Shown: positions 6,747 to 15,204, numbered from the stretch's first letter. The stretch is 20,040 bases of DNA from RGIG426 sp045598965 (GCA_045598965.1 JAZRVH010000029.1:1-20040), one strand, 5' to 3'. The notes: generated by a model not told the origin, from the sequence alone. Numbers and translations: made by a program.

Positions 6747-8468
6747 ATGAAAAAGAAAGTCGAGAAAAACAATTTAATCACAGCCCTATACTGCCGATTA
6801 TCCGTTGACGATATCCCGGATGCAAACGAGATGGACAGCACCCGTCTCAAAGAGGAATTGGAATCGAACAGTATCACCCACCAAAAACAGATTTTGGAGG
6901 ATTACTGCAAAAAGCGCGGTATACGGAATTACCGTTTCTTTGCCGATGATGGTATTTCCGGCACGACGTTCAACCGTCACGATTTCAAAGAAATGGATAA
7001 AATGATCGAAAACGGTGAAATCGGCACGGTCATCGTCAAAGACCTTTCCCGTTTTGGACGCGACCATGTGATGAGCGGATACTATCTGCAAATCAAATAC
7101 CCGTCGCTCGGTGTCAATTTCATTTCCATCCAGGAAAATGTCGATATCGAGAAAGAACAAGGAACGGACATGTTGCCGATCCACAATGTTTTTAACGAAT
7201 GGTATGCGCAACAGACCTCAAAGAAAATTCGTGCGGTCTGGCAGAACAAACGGGATCGCGGAGAGCGTGTTTCGTCAAACGTTCCTTTTGGGTACAAGAA
7301 AGAAAAAAACGATCCGCAATGGTATATCGATGAGCCGGCAGCGGAGGTAGTACGGTATATTTTCAAGTTGGCAGTGGAGGGACTTGGTTTAACGAAAATT
7401 GCCAACCGGCTGCGGGAAGAACACTATCTCACTCCCACGGAATATTACTATCAAAACAACCGCAAGACCCGCAACAAGCGTCCGCTTCATCCATACGATT
7501 GGTCGGAAAATTCGGTGCAAAAAATCCTGGATAATCGTCAATATACCGGTTGTGCCGTTAATGGGAAAACCAGTATTGTCAGCTACAAGGTTCATAAAAA
7601 GATTGAGCACGATGAGTCTGAATGGCAAATCATCCCGAATATGCAAGAACCCATCATCGACGAAAACACGTTTGAGATCGTCCACGCCTTGCGCGCCAGC
7701 CGTAGACGCTATACCTCCACCGGTCGCACCAGTCTGTTTTCTAATCTCGTGTATTGCGGCGACTGTGGTGCAAAATTGTATTTTTGCGCCGCAAAAAGCA
7801 TCAGCGAAAACAAGGAGTTTTTCCGTTGCTCCGCCTATAAAGAAAATCGGGGTGCGTGTACCATCCACTATATCCGCAATGTTGTGTTAGAAGAAATGGT
7901 GCTCAAAACCATCCGAAAAACTGCGAAGTACATTTCGGAAAATGAAACCATCTTTTTATACCTTTATGAAAAGAACCACAAACTTGCCGCCGCGAAAGAA
8001 ATGCGCGAAACCAAAGCACGGTTGGAACAGGCAAAGAAACGCATTGCAGAATTGGACGAGCTTATCTCCGCTTCATTTGAACAATTGGCGCACGGCACAA
8101 TCCGCGAGGAGCGCTTCAAGATTCTTTGCGACAAGTATGAAACGGAACAACGGGAACTTGCAACGTTTGTTGCCGAAACGGAAATGGCTGTGCAAACCGC
8201 CACGGAAAATGCCACCGATCTCAAACGGTTTCTTGCCGTCATTCGTGAATGCACGGATGTTCAAAAACTCACTCCGACGCTTGTGAACACGCTCATCAGG
8301 AAAATTGAAGTGTTCAACAGCGAAAAGGGAGCAGATGGCAAAAAGCATGTACCCATCAAAATTCACTTTCGTGCGGCAGATATTGTTACAGTGCCGGACG
8401 AAAAAGAGATTTTAGCGGCTATGGAAGAAATCCGCAACGCCCCTAAAACCACCACAAAAGTGGCTTAA
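6747..8468 (+). CDS. Large serine recombinase (TnpX/CcrB-like)
   Basis: This 573-residue site-specific recombinase likely catalyses excision and integration of the element through a 5'-phosphoserine. Domains in order: resolvase catalytic domain (about 10-165) with nucleophile Ser19 in ALYCRLSVDD and the FADDGISGTTFNR and KDLSRFGRD motifs; recombinase DNA-binding domain (about 195-310, GLGLTKIANRL); zinc ribbon (C337-G-D-C340, then FRCSAYKENRGAC); a charged coiled coil (about 405-455); and a C-terminal tail ending in the IRKIEVFN-type motif usual in clostridial members. All core residues appear intact. GGAG lies just before the ATG. It is the last gene before chromosomal DNA, so an attachment site within about 100 bp of its stop codon is likely. 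Confidence 0.92.
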   Translation: MKKKVEKNNLITALYCRLSVDDIPDANEMDSTRLKEELESNSITHQKQILEDYCKKRGIRNYRFFADDGISGTTFNRHDFKEMDKMIENGEIGTVIVKDLSRFGRDHVMSGYYLQIKYPSLGVNFISIQENVDIEKEQGTDMLPIHNVFNEWYAQQTSKKIRAVWQNKRDRGERVSSNVPFGYKKEKNDPQWYIDEPAAEVVRYIFKLAVEGLGLTKIANRLREEHYLTPTEYYYQNNRKTRNKRPLHPYDWSENSVQKILDNRQYTGCAVNGKTSIVSYKVHKKIEHDESEWQIIPNMQEPIIDENTFEIVHALRASRRRYTSTGRTSLFSNLVYCGDCGAKLYFCAAKSISENKEFFRCSAYKENRGACTIHYIRNVVLEEMVLKTIRKTAKYISENETIFLYLYEKNHKLAAAKEMRETKARLEQAKKRIAELDELISASFEQLAHGTIREERFKILCDKYETEQRELATFVAETEMAVQTATENATDLKRFLAVIRECTDVQKLTPTLVNTLIRKIEVFNSEKGADGKKHVPIKIHFRAADIVTVPDEKEILAAMEEIRNAPKTTTKVA

Positions 8469-8479
8469 ATAAAAGGAAA

Positions 8480-8507
8480 ACGGTGCAATCCAAACGGATT
8501 GCACCGT
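8480..8507 (-). terminator. Terminator for the leftward symporter operon
   Basis: A perfect 12-bp stem: ACGGTGCAATCC (8480-8491), loop AAAC, complement at 8496-8507. The T-rich tail (TTTTCCTTTT) is on the - strand side, so it ends leftward transcription coming from the symporter gene. Confidence 0.65.
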
Positions 8508-8532
8508 ACCCTCTAAAGTTTTGTCCTTTAGA

Positions 8533-8560
8533 CCCTCGCTCATCGGAAGGGCGTTTTTTT
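8533..8560 (+). terminator. Terminator for the serine recombinase transcript
   Basis: CCCTC (8533-8537) pairs with GAAGGG (8546-8551) through a bulged short stem, followed by CG and seven T on the + strand. The stem is modest but the T-run is strong. Confidence 0.55.
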
Positions 8561-8566
8561 GATTGT

Positions 8567-10000
8567 TTAGGTTAAATCGTGATTTTTCTTTTTGAAATAC
8601 TCTTTGGTTTCTTTTGCCACAACGCCGCTTAACAGAAGCAGGGCAACAAGGTTTGGGAACGCCATAAGTCCGTTGAAGATATCGGCGATGTTCCACACGG
8701 TGGCAACCGTCAGATACGGTCCGACGGCGACGGCGAGGATATACAAAACACGGTAAGCCCACAACGCACCTTTTTTATGGCCGCCCACCAAATACTCCAC
8801 ACACCGTTCGGCGTAATAGTCCCAGCCGAGAATGGTAGTGAAGGCAAAGAACGCAAGGCAAACGGAGAGCAGCGTCAGCGTGACCGTTCCGGGGACGTGG
8901 GGCAAGCCGTGCTCCCATGCCCAGGCGGTGACGGCAAAGCCCTCTAAGCTTTCGCCGGTCACTTCCGGGTTCCACGCACCGGTCAGCACAATGGAAAGAC
9001 CGGTCATGGTGCAGATGACGATGGTGTCGATAAAGGTGCCGGTCATGGTGACAAGACCTTGACGCACCGGAGATTTGGTTTGTGCGGCGGCGGCGGCAAT
9101 CGGAGCCGAGCCGAGACCTGCTTCGTTACTGAAAATACCACGTCCCACACCTTTTTGGATGGCGGTTTTCAGTGTCCAACCCACAAGGGCACCGCCGAGA
9201 GCGGTTCCGGAAAAGGCGGTTTTGCACACGAGGACAACGGCGGCAGGAAGCTTTGTGATATTGACAATCATAATAATGAGGGCACACAGCATATAAGCGA
9301 TTGCCATAAACGGAACGATGATTTCCGAAACTTTTGCAATGCGTTTGATGCCGCCGAGAATGACCAGTGCGGCACAAACGGTCACGAGAGCACCGCTCAG
9401 GATAATGGCGAGAGTAATGGACTTGTCGCCGATGGTGAACAAAGCGTCTCCCTTAAACAGACGGTCAGCGGATTCGGTGACACCGTTGACCTGGGTGATG
9501 GTGCCGATGCCGAGAAGTCCCGCCAATGCACCGAACAAGGCGAACAGTTTTCCGAGCCACTTCCAGTTACCGCCGAGAACCTCACGAATGCCCCGCTCAA
9601 TATAATAGAACGGGCCGCCGAGAGCGTGGCCGTTTTCGTCCACGGTGCGGTATTTGATGGCAAGAAGCCCCTCGGAATATTTGGTTGCCATTCCGAAAAA
9701 GGCGGCAATCAGCATCCACAAAAGGGCACCCGGGCCGCCGATGGCAATGGCGGTGGCAACGCCGACGATGTTGCCGCTACCGATGGTGGCGGAAAGGGCG
9801 GTGCAAAGTGCACCGAACGAGGTGACCTCGCCCTCGCCGCCTTCTTCGTTTTGAACCATAAATTTGAGAGCTTTGCCCAAGTGGCGTACCTGCACAAAAC
9901 GGGTGCGGACAGAGAGCAGGATGCCGGTGCCGAGAACGAGGACAATCAGCACCCAGCCCCATACAAAGCTGTCAATGGAATTGATAATGTCGTTAAACAT
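8567..10000 (-). CDS. Alanine/glycine:cation symporter family (AGCS) protein
   Basis: This 477-residue integral membrane protein imports a small neutral amino acid, usually alanine or glycine, with Na+ or H+. Family hallmarks are visible: TGILLSVRTRFVQVRHL near the N-terminus, SFGALCTALSATIGSGNIVGVATAI (about 61-85), GGPGALLWMLIAAFFGMATK, GGPFYYIERGI and GRGIFSNEAGLGSAPIAAAA. About ten to eleven membrane helices fit the usual length. The ATG at 10000 has GGAGG 5 bases upstream. The lipoprotein gene upstream ends only 21 bp away and no promoter fits in the gap, so the two are probably cotranscribed. Substrate choice cannot be read from the sequence. Confidence 0.95.
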   Translation of the reverse strand: MFNDIINSIDSFVWGWVLIVLVLGTGILLSVRTRFVQVRHLGKALKFMVQNEEGGEGEVTSFGALCTALSATIGSGNIVGVATAIAIGGPGALLWMLIAAFFGMATKYSEGLLAIKYRTVDENGHALGGPFYYIERGIREVLGGNWKWLGKLFALFGALAGLLGIGTITQVNGVTESADRLFKGDALFTIGDKSITLAIILSGALVTVCAALVILGGIKRIAKVSEIIVPFMAIAYMLCALIIMIVNITKLPAAVVLVCKTAFSGTALGGALVGWTLKTAIQKGVGRGIFSNEAGLGSAPIAAAAAQTKSPVRQGLVTMTGTFIDTIVICTMTGLSIVLTGAWNPEVTGESLEGFAVTAWAWEHGLPHVPGTVTLTLLSVCLAFFAFTTILGWDYYAERCVEYLVGGHKKGALWAYRVLYILAVAVGPYLTVATVWNIADIFNGLMAFPNLVALLLLSGVVAKETKEYFKKKNHDLT

Positions 10001-10021
10001 AAAGACCTCCGAGAGTGTGAT

Positions 10022-10567
10022 TTACGCTGTGGCGGTAGCGGTAGCCGTGCCGGTGGCGGCGGGAACGGTCGGAGCAAGCGGGGTATAGAACACCAGGTCA
10101 CGTTCGGTCATTGCCGGAGCTGACCAGCGTTCTAAGTTGGTCACTTTTACGTGAAGCCCCACTTTTTCCACTTTTTCGATACCGAGGTTCTCCAGCGGGC
10201 CGCTTTCGAGAGACAGGGTTTCCGATTTGGTGGCACTCTTTTCCACCTTGACCGACAGCTTGGTATTCAGCGGCTGGTCGTTGACGGTGATATCGGTGAT
10301 ATCCACTTGGATGGGATAAATGGTCATATTTTTGAGACCGATGGCATACGCCACGCCGACACCGTCACTGCCGTCGGTGGCGGGAAGCGAATGAGCCGAC
10401 AAAATGCGGAAGGTCAGCACATCGTCTGCCATTAAGGTGGTGGTGGCAAAGTCGGTAATGCTCGGCAGAGAAACCTCGCTGACCTCTGAGGTGGCGTCGT
10501 CCTTGCCGGCACAGCCGCAAAGAAACACGAGGGCAAGCACGAGGACGAGAGAAATCAATCGTTTCAT
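10022..10567 (-). CDS. Predicted lipoprotein of unknown function
   Basis: This 181-residue protein has a lipoprotein signal peptide, MKRLISLVLVLALVFLCGC, with Cys19 as the probable lipidation site. The mature part looks like a single beta-rich domain resembling extracellular immunoglobulin-like (DUF4352-type) lipoproteins, for example VGVAYAIGLKNMTIYPIQVD. The extreme C-terminus is a low-complexity tail of Thr and Ala (ATGTATATATA). The ATG has GGAGG 8 bases upstream. It is first in an operon with the AGCS symporter, behind a near-consensus promoter at 10605-10633. Function is unknown. Confidence 0.85.
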   Translation of the reverse strand: MKRLISLVLVLALVFLCGCAGKDDATSEVSEVSLPSITDFATTTLMADDVLTFRILSAHSLPATDGSDGVGVAYAIGLKNMTIYPIQVDITDITVNDQPLNTKLSVKVEKSATKSETLSLESGPLENLGIEKVEKVGLHVKVTNLERWSAPAMTERDLVFYTPLAPTVPAATGTATATATA

Positions 10568-10604
10568 AATAGTATCCTCCTATATATACAAACATATCTT
10601 TCAT

Positions 10605-10633
10605 AGTATACCCGCATTTTTCCATAAAGTCAA
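10605..10633 (-). promoter_or_regulatory. Sigma-A promoter of the lipoprotein-symporter operon
   Basis: On the - strand: TTGACT (10633-10628), 17-bp spacer, TATACT (10610-10605). Start of transcription would be near 10598, about 30 bp before the lipoprotein ATG. It is back to back with the sigma-factor promoter at 10648-10676. Confidence 0.85.
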
Positions 10634-10647
10634 GTGCGGGCATTTAC

Positions 10648-10676
10648 TTGAAAAACGGAAGATGTTCAGGTAAAAT
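10648..10676 (+). promoter_or_regulatory. Sigma-A promoter of the ECF sigma factor gene
   Basis: TTGAAA (10648-10653), 17-bp spacer, TAAAAT (10671-10676). A TGAAAC at about 10682 recalls an ECF -35 box, but no -10 partner at the right distance was found, so autoregulation is not supported. Confidence 0.65.
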
Positions 10677-10753
10677 AAAAATGAAACGTTTTCCAATACA
10701 TTTAGCTTTTCGTGCGTTATGGTAATAGGAAGAGGTTTGAGAAGGTGCGGCTT

Positions 10754-11275
10754 ATGAATACTCAAAAAACAGACAATCTAATACTCTCACTGGCAAGTGG
10801 GAATATCGGGGCGTTGGAGTGCTTGTATGATGATTTGAGCAAGCCGGTATATTTCTATGCCTTTCGGTTATGTCAAAACCGTGAAATTGCCGAGGATGTG
10901 ATGCAGGAGACGTTTTTGACGGTATGGGAAAAAGCGACATCGTTTTCTGCCCAAAACGGTCGGTCGTGGATATTTACCATCGCCAAAAACAAAACACTGG
11001 ACAAGCTGCGTGACCGAAGTAAGCGGGTAGAATGGAATGAGACCGAGCATTTGTCGGAGGATTCCTCCATAGAAACGGCTTTGTCAGATATGGCGTTTTG
11101 GCAACGATTGTCGCCGCTTTCCGAGCGAGAGCGGGACGTGGTGAGCTTGCGGCTTTTGTCCGGATTTACACTCACCGAGGTTGCAAACGAATTGGGTGTT
11201 CCGAAAGGCACCGTGTTTTGGATATACAGCAATGCTATCAAGAAATTAAAGAACGATAAGGGGGGCGATCGGTGA
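10754..11275 (+). CDS. RNA polymerase ECF-type sigma-70 factor
   Basis: This 173-residue sigma factor has region 2 at about 18-85 (ALECLYDDLSKPVYFYAFRL, REIAEDVMQETFLTVW, GRSWIFTIAKNKTLDKLRD) and region 4 at about 110-165 (LSERERDVVSLRLLSGFTLT, EVANELGVPKGTVFW). It would direct RNA polymerase to a stress or envelope regulon. The ATG at 10754 is preferred over a GTG at 10712 because GAAGGTG lies 6 bases upstream and the N-terminus fits the family. Its stop overlaps the start of the downstream membrane protein, the usual arrangement of an ECF sigma and its anti-sigma. Confidence 0.9.
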   Translation: MNTQKTDNLILSLASGNIGALECLYDDLSKPVYFYAFRLCQNREIAEDVMQETFLTVWEKATSFSAQNGRSWIFTIAKNKTLDKLRDRSKRVEWNETEHLSEDSSIETALSDMAFWQRLSPLSERERDVVSLRLLSGFTLTEVANELGVPKGTVFWIYSNAIKKLKNDKGGDR

Positions 11276-12477
11276 TGACAAAAAAACAATTCAAGCAACA
11301 ACTGAAAGAGCAAGCCTACGCCGCCGTTCCCGACAAACATAATGATTTGCTGAAAACGATTGCGGAAAAAAACAGCCGTGTCGTTCACGTGTCGGACAAT
11401 GAGGGCGAGCCGCACCTCGCCCTCGTTGTTCCGGCCAAAAAGACCGCTGACCGCTGGTTGGCGTTGGCGGCGTGCTTTGCCGTGGTGGTTATTGCGGTGA
11501 CGATTGCCGTTACAAGCAACAAAAATGAGCTGACGAGAAAAGGCGTGGATATACCTCACGATGTCACAACATCTCGCCTTAAAATGACGGCGACACAGCC
11601 GGGATATATATCCGTTCCTTCGCAGGATGTTACCGACGATACCGTGACTACTCACGTCACGAAAAAAGGCGAAACCACGGTTACTCACGTCACGAAAAAA
11701 GGCGAAACCACCTCCACGTGTGTTACGAAAAAGAGCGAGACTTCCTCTGTCGGAGCGACGGGGACAACACAGCACAGCGGAATGTGGATTCATACGACAA
11801 CAACCGCCAATCGCTCACAGCATTTTGCCACCACGGCAGATGTGTCCCGCAGAGTAACGGAACAAACCTATGCACCTGTGAAAAAAACCACCGCAAAACC
11901 CACCGTAAAGTCCACGGTAAAAACCACCGCAAAACCCACGAAAAAGCCCGTCTCCAAACCTACGTGCAGTCACGAAATTCTTTACAGACCGCCGGTGACG
12001 GAGACTATCAACAAAAGGCCTGACAGCGTCAACACGTGCGTTAAATATTATGAGTCCACGCCGGCGGATGTTCCGCCCACTCAGGCACCGTCATATACGC
12101 AATCGTCAAAACCATCGCCCGGGCTTGAAGACTTCGGAGTAAAATTCGGCGGGAGCACGCCGGGCAGTGGCGGTATTTACTATGTGTATTATTTGTCGGC
12201 ACAATCGAAAGAGAAGCAGTACATCATTCACACGGATGTTTGTTTTGCCGATCGCTGGATGACACAGTTTGACTCGATTTGTGAGGGGAAAACGATTTTG
12301 TATACCGAGGTGTCGAAATACACGGATACAGGCGTGTGCGTGTACGAAGAGAAATATAACGAAAAAACCGGGATTTTGACCGCAAAAACATGGGACACCG
12401 GTGGCAATTTGCTGAATATCTTTACCCGTAGTGTCCTGCTGTCGTCGTGGGAATTTACCGAAATCAATATCACTTGA
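11275..12477 (+). CDS. Membrane-anchored probable anti-sigma protein with Thr/Lys-rich stalk
   Basis: This 400-residue protein has an N-terminal cytoplasmic part (about 1-60), one membrane helix (about 61-80, LALAACFAVVVIAVTIAV), then a long extracellular part. Residues about 115-150 hold three imperfect repeats of the type VTKKGETT, coded by a nearly exact 30-bp tandem duplication (about 11650-11709). A Lys/Thr/Pro stalk follows at about 200-225 (TTAKPTVKSTVKTTAKPTKK). Residues about 285-400 form a compact Tyr/Trp-containing unknown domain. Stop/start overlap with the sigma gene (TGATG) argues that the N-terminal part sequesters the sigma factor and the outer part senses a signal; this is inference from context. 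A GTG three bases upstream is an alternative start. Confidence 0.72.
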   Translation: MTKKQFKQQLKEQAYAAVPDKHNDLLKTIAEKNSRVVHVSDNEGEPHLALVVPAKKTADRWLALAACFAVVVIAVTIAVTSNKNELTRKGVDIPHDVTTSRLKMTATQPGYISVPSQDVTDDTVTTHVTKKGETTVTHVTKKGETTSTCVTKKSETSSVGATGTTQHSGMWIHTTTTANRSQHFATTADVSRRVTEQTYAPVKKTTAKPTVKSTVKTTAKPTKKPVSKPTCSHEILYRPPVTETINKRPDSVNTCVKYYESTPADVPPTQAPSYTQSSKPSPGLEDFGVKFGGSTPGSGGIYYVYYLSAQSKEKQYIIHTDVCFADRWMTQFDSICEGKTILYTEVSKYTDTGVCVYEEKYNEKTGILTAKTWDTGGNLLNIFTRSVLLSSWEFTEINIT

Positions 12478-12498
12478 TATCCCTGTCACCCTTTTTGG

Positions 12499-12539
12499 AA
12501 AGGCGGATGAAAGAAATTTCATTCGCCTTTCGCTTTTTT
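12499..12539 (+). terminator. Terminator of the sigma/anti-sigma operon
   Basis: AAAGGCGGATGAAA (12499-12512), GAAA tetraloop, TTTCATTCGCCTTT (12517-12530), with one G-U pair, then six T (12534-12539). Confidence 0.9.
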
Positions 12540-12550
12540 GCGGCGGTGTC

Positions 12551-12579
12551 TTGACAGAAAAGAAACAAAAAGGTATACT
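12551..12579 (+). promoter_or_regulatory. Sigma-A promoter of the aconitase gene
   Basis: Consensus TTGACA (12551-12556), 17-bp spacer, TATACT (12574-12579). Transcription should start near 12586, about 30 bases before the ATG, leaving no room for a regulatory leader. Confidence 0.9.
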
Positions 12580-12617
12580 GATAAGGTTGAAAAAAGCGAA
12601 CAACGGAGGGATTTCCA

Positions 12618-14546
12618 ATGGGCTATACACTTTCGCAAAAATGTATCAAAAATCATCTGCTGTCCGGTGATATGCACGTTATCGGCAGTGAAATCGGCTT
12701 AAAAATCGACCAAACCCTGACCCAGGATGCGACCGGCACCATGGCGTATTTGGAGTTTGAGGCGATGGGCGTGCCCCGAGTGCGTACCGAGCGTTCGGTG
12801 GCGTATATTGACCACAACACCCTGCAAACCGGCTTCGAGAATGCGGATGACCACCGCTTTATCCAAAGCGTGTGCAAAAAGCACGGTCTTTATTTCTCTC
12901 GCCCCGGCAACGGCATTTGCCACCAAGTACATTTGGAGCGGTTCGGCGTTCCGGGCAAAACCCTTATCGGGTCGGACAGCCATACTCCCACCGCCGGCGG
13001 TATCGGTATGCTGGCGTTTGGTGCCGGCGGTTTAGACGTGGCGGTGGCGATGGGCGGCGGTGCCTATTACATCTCGGTGCCGAAAATCGTGTATGTCAAC
13101 CTTACCGGCAAGCTGTCCCCGTGGGTGACGGCGAAAGACATCATTTTGGAAGTGCTTCGCCGCTTGTCGGTGAAAGGCGGCGTGGGCAAAATTGTGGAAT
13201 ACGGCGGCGAGGGTGTAAAAACGCTGTCGGTTCCCGAACGTGCCACCATCACCAATATGGGTGCGGAGCTCGGTGCATCCACGTCGATTTTCCCGTCGGA
13301 TGACGTGACAAAAGCGTTTATGGAAGCCCAAGGTCGTGGCGACCAGTGGGTGGAGCTGTCTGCCGATCCGGATGCAAAATACGACGAAGTGGTGAACATT
13401 GACCTGTCGACGCTGGAGCCGCTGGCGGCGTGCCCGCACTCTCCGGATGCGGTGAAACCCATTGCGGAGCTTTCGGGAATGCCGGTGTCTCAGTGCTGTA
13501 TCGGCTCGTGCACCAACTCGTCTCTCTACGATATGTTAAAGGTTGCCGCTATCCTTAAAGGCAAAACCATTCACCCGTCGGTGAGCCTTGCGATTGCTCC
13601 CGGCTCTAAACAGGTGTTCCAAATGCTGGCTCAGTGCGGTGCTTTGGCGGATATGATTGCCGCCGGTGCCCGTATTTTGGAATGTGCGTGCGGCCCGTGT
13701 ATCGGAATGGGGCAATCCCCCAACTCCGGCGGTGTGTCCTTGCGTACGTTTAACCGCAACTTTGAGGGCAGAAGCGGCACGGCGGATGCTCAGGTATACC
13801 TCGTCAGTCCCGAAACGGCGGCGTGTGCGGCACTTGCCGGCTTTGTGGTGGATCCCCGCACCTGCGGCGAGGCACCGACGGTGACGATGCCGACCGAGTT
13901 CCTTATCAACGACAACCTTATCGAACCGCCCGCACCGGTGGAGGAAGCGGACAGCGTGGAAATTCTTCGTGGTCCCAATATTAAACCGTTCCCGTCTAAC
14001 CAACCGATGCCTGCCGAGATTGAGGCGGATGTGCTCCTCAAAGTCGGCGACAACATCACCACCGACCACATTATGCCGGCGGGTGCAAAAATTTTGCCGC
14101 TTCGCTCGAATATTCCGGCGATTTCGGAGCATTGCTTCGTTCGCTGTGATGAGACGTTCCCCGCCCGCTGTAAGGAAGCGGGAAAAGGCATTATCGTGGG
14201 CGGCGTCAACTACGGTCAAGGCAGTTCCCGTGAGCATGCGGCGTTGGCACCGCTGTATCTCGGCATCAAAGCCGTGGTGGTGAAATCCTTTGCCCGTATT
14301 CACGTGGCGAACCTCGTGAACGCCGGTATCTTGCCGCTCACCTTTGCCAATCCGGACGATTACGACCGCATTGACCAGGGCGACACGTTGGCGTTGCCGG
14401 ATGTACGTGTCCGCCTTGAAAAGGGCGAGCCGCTGACGTTGGAAAACAAGACGAAAGGCGAAACCTACGCCCTCGAAACCTCGTTCAGCGAACGTGGCCG
14501 TGACATTCTGCTTGCGGGCGGTCTTTTGTATACTGTCGGCAAATAA
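12618..14546 (+). CDS. acn: Aconitate hydratase
   Basis: Aconitase isomerises citrate and isocitrate through cis-aconitate in the cytoplasm, using a [4Fe-4S] cluster. The 642-residue length fits the compact form common in Clostridia rather than the roughly 890-residue AcnA. Cluster ligands are visible: Cys298 in CCIGSCTNSS, and Cys358 and Cys361 in CACGPCIGMG. Other signatures are GSDSHTPTAGGIGMLAFGAG near 115 and the C-terminal swivel-domain motif GQGSSREHAALAPLYLG near 535, containing the catalytic Ser. GGAGGG lies 7 bases before the ATG. It has its own promoter and terminator and stands alone; no citrate synthase or isocitrate dehydrogenase gene lies beside it, so the pathway (glutamate synthesis versus a partial TCA cycle) cannot be read here. 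Confidence 0.95.
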   Translation: MGYTLSQKCIKNHLLSGDMHVIGSEIGLKIDQTLTQDATGTMAYLEFEAMGVPRVRTERSVAYIDHNTLQTGFENADDHRFIQSVCKKHGLYFSRPGNGICHQVHLERFGVPGKTLIGSDSHTPTAGGIGMLAFGAGGLDVAVAMGGGAYYISVPKIVYVNLTGKLSPWVTAKDIILEVLRRLSVKGGVGKIVEYGGEGVKTLSVPERATITNMGAELGASTSIFPSDDVTKAFMEAQGRGDQWVELSADPDAKYDEVVNIDLSTLEPLAACPHSPDAVKPIAELSGMPVSQCCIGSCTNSSLYDMLKVAAILKGKTIHPSVSLAIAPGSKQVFQMLAQCGALADMIAAGARILECACGPCIGMGQSPNSGGVSLRTFNRNFEGRSGTADAQVYLVSPETAACAALAGFVVDPRTCGEAPTVTMPTEFLINDNLIEPPAPVEEADSVEILRGPNIKPFPSNQPMPAEIEADVLLKVGDNITTDHIMPAGAKILPLRSNIPAISEHCFVRCDETFPARCKEAGKGIIVGGVNYGQGSSREHAALAPLYLGIKAVVVKSFARIHVANLVNAGILPLTFANPDDYDRIDQGDTLALPDVRVRLEKGEPLTLENKTKGETYALETSFSERGRDILLAGGLLYTVGK

Positions 14547-14557
14547 AGACAAAAATA

Positions 14558-14592
14558 AAACCCGCAACCAACGGTGTTGGTTGCGGGTTTTT
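14558..14592. terminator. Bidirectional terminator between convergent genes
   Basis: Perfect 15-bp stem: AAACCCGCAACCAAC (14558-14572), loop GGT, complement at 14576-14590, with T on the + side and T/A-rich sequence on the - side. It serves aconitase and the leftward membrane protein gene. Confidence 0.9.
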
Positions 14593-14603
14593 GTGTATAA
14601 AAA

Positions 14604-15071
14604 TTATTTCAGGAACGTGAAGCTGCGGATAATCGCCGGTTCAATGGCTTTGCCGCCGCAAATCTGGAAGAAGCAGATGATTTTAACCACCCACAGCACG
14701 ACCAAAAAGATGCCCGCCGCCACCGGAACAAGAATCGTCCAGCAAAGCAGAGCGGCAATCAAACCGGTCAGGGTTTCGATAACGACGAATTTCAACGCCT
14801 GACGCAGATGAAACGCCGCATAGGGGGAGCTGTCACCAAGCAGCAGGGCGATGATGATGCCGACAACGCCGAGCAGATAGACGAGCATGGCGATGACCTT
14901 GTTCTCGGAGACGTCTTTGGCGTCAAACTCAGCGGTGTGGTCATACGGCATGGTCGGTGCGGTGTAGGGGGCGTTGTAAGCGACGCCCGGGGCGGTAAAC
15001 TGCATTCCGCAGGTGGGGCAGAAAGCGGCACTATCCTCTAATTGGGCACCGCATTTCGGACAAATTTTCAT
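14604..15071 (-). CDS. Zinc-ribbon membrane protein (DUF4870-like)
   Basis: This 155-residue protein begins with a zinc ribbon (C4-PK-C7, C18-PT-C21), followed by a Pro/Tyr/Ala linker (about 25-45) and a membrane domain of three hydrophobic segments (about 57-77, 90-110, 113-137). VIAMLVYLLGVVGIIIALL, AAFHLRQALKFVV and VVLWVVKIICFFQICGGKA recall the DUF4870/Tic20-like family, whose role is unknown. The ATG at 15071 has GGAGG 8 bases upstream. It appears monocistronic, with its own promoter (15103-15131) and the shared terminator at 14558-14592. Confidence 0.85.
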   Translation of the reverse strand: MKICPKCGAQLEDSAAFCPTCGMQFTAPGVAYNAPYTAPTMPYDHTAEFDAKDVSENKVIAMLVYLLGVVGIIIALLLGDSSPYAAFHLRQALKFVVIETLTGLIAALLCWTILVPVAAGIFLVVLWVVKIICFFQICGGKAIEPAIIRSFTFLK

Positions 15072-15102
15072 AAGATAACCTCCTTAATATAACCTTGTGT
15101 TC

Positions 15103-15131
15103 AGTATAGCACGCTTTCTTGCGAGTTGCAA
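15103..15131 (-). promoter_or_regulatory. Sigma-A promoter of the zinc-ribbon membrane protein gene
   Basis: On the - strand: TTGCAA (15131-15126), 17-bp spacer, TATACT (15108-15103). Confidence 0.75.
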
Positions 15132-15144
15132 CAATTTTTTTGTC

Positions 15145-15173
15145 TTGAATAAATAACAAAAAGATGGTATACT
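15145..15173 (+). promoter_or_regulatory. Sigma-A promoter of the nnrD operon
   Basis: TTGAAT (15145-15150), 17-bp spacer, TATACT (15168-15173); transcription would start near 15180, about 25 bases before the first gene of the operon. Confidence 0.75.
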
Positions 15174-15204
15174 ATGGATATCCCTAATTGAAAAAGGTGA
15201 GACG

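Larger units (their letters stand above)
3060..8560 (+). mobile_element. Integrative mobilizable element core (boundaries approximate)
   Basis: The order oriT-like region, mobC, relaxase, parB-like gene, small gene, serine recombinase, all rightward, is a typical mobilizable element module. It has no type IV secretion genes, so it would depend on a helper. The right end should lie between 8469 and the chromosomal symporter gene; the left end is not identified, and the inverton region could be its cargo. No target-site duplication was recognised by eye. Confidence 0.6.

Noticed and set aside
9059..10123. Long rightward reading frame (354 codons) opposite the AGCS symporter and lipoprotein
   Set aside because: Gly/Asn/Asp-rich with no domain; it mirrors the codon pattern of the well-supported symporter on the other strand.
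10682..10715. ECF-type autoregulated promoter (TGAAAC ... CGTG)
   Set aside because: The spacing is about 23 bases rather than about 16, while a good sigma-A promoter lies just upstream.
13536..14567. Long leftward reading frame (343 codons) opposite aconitase
   Set aside because: Arg/His-rich nonsense typical of the antisense frame of a GC-rich gene; aconitase has all its cluster ligands.
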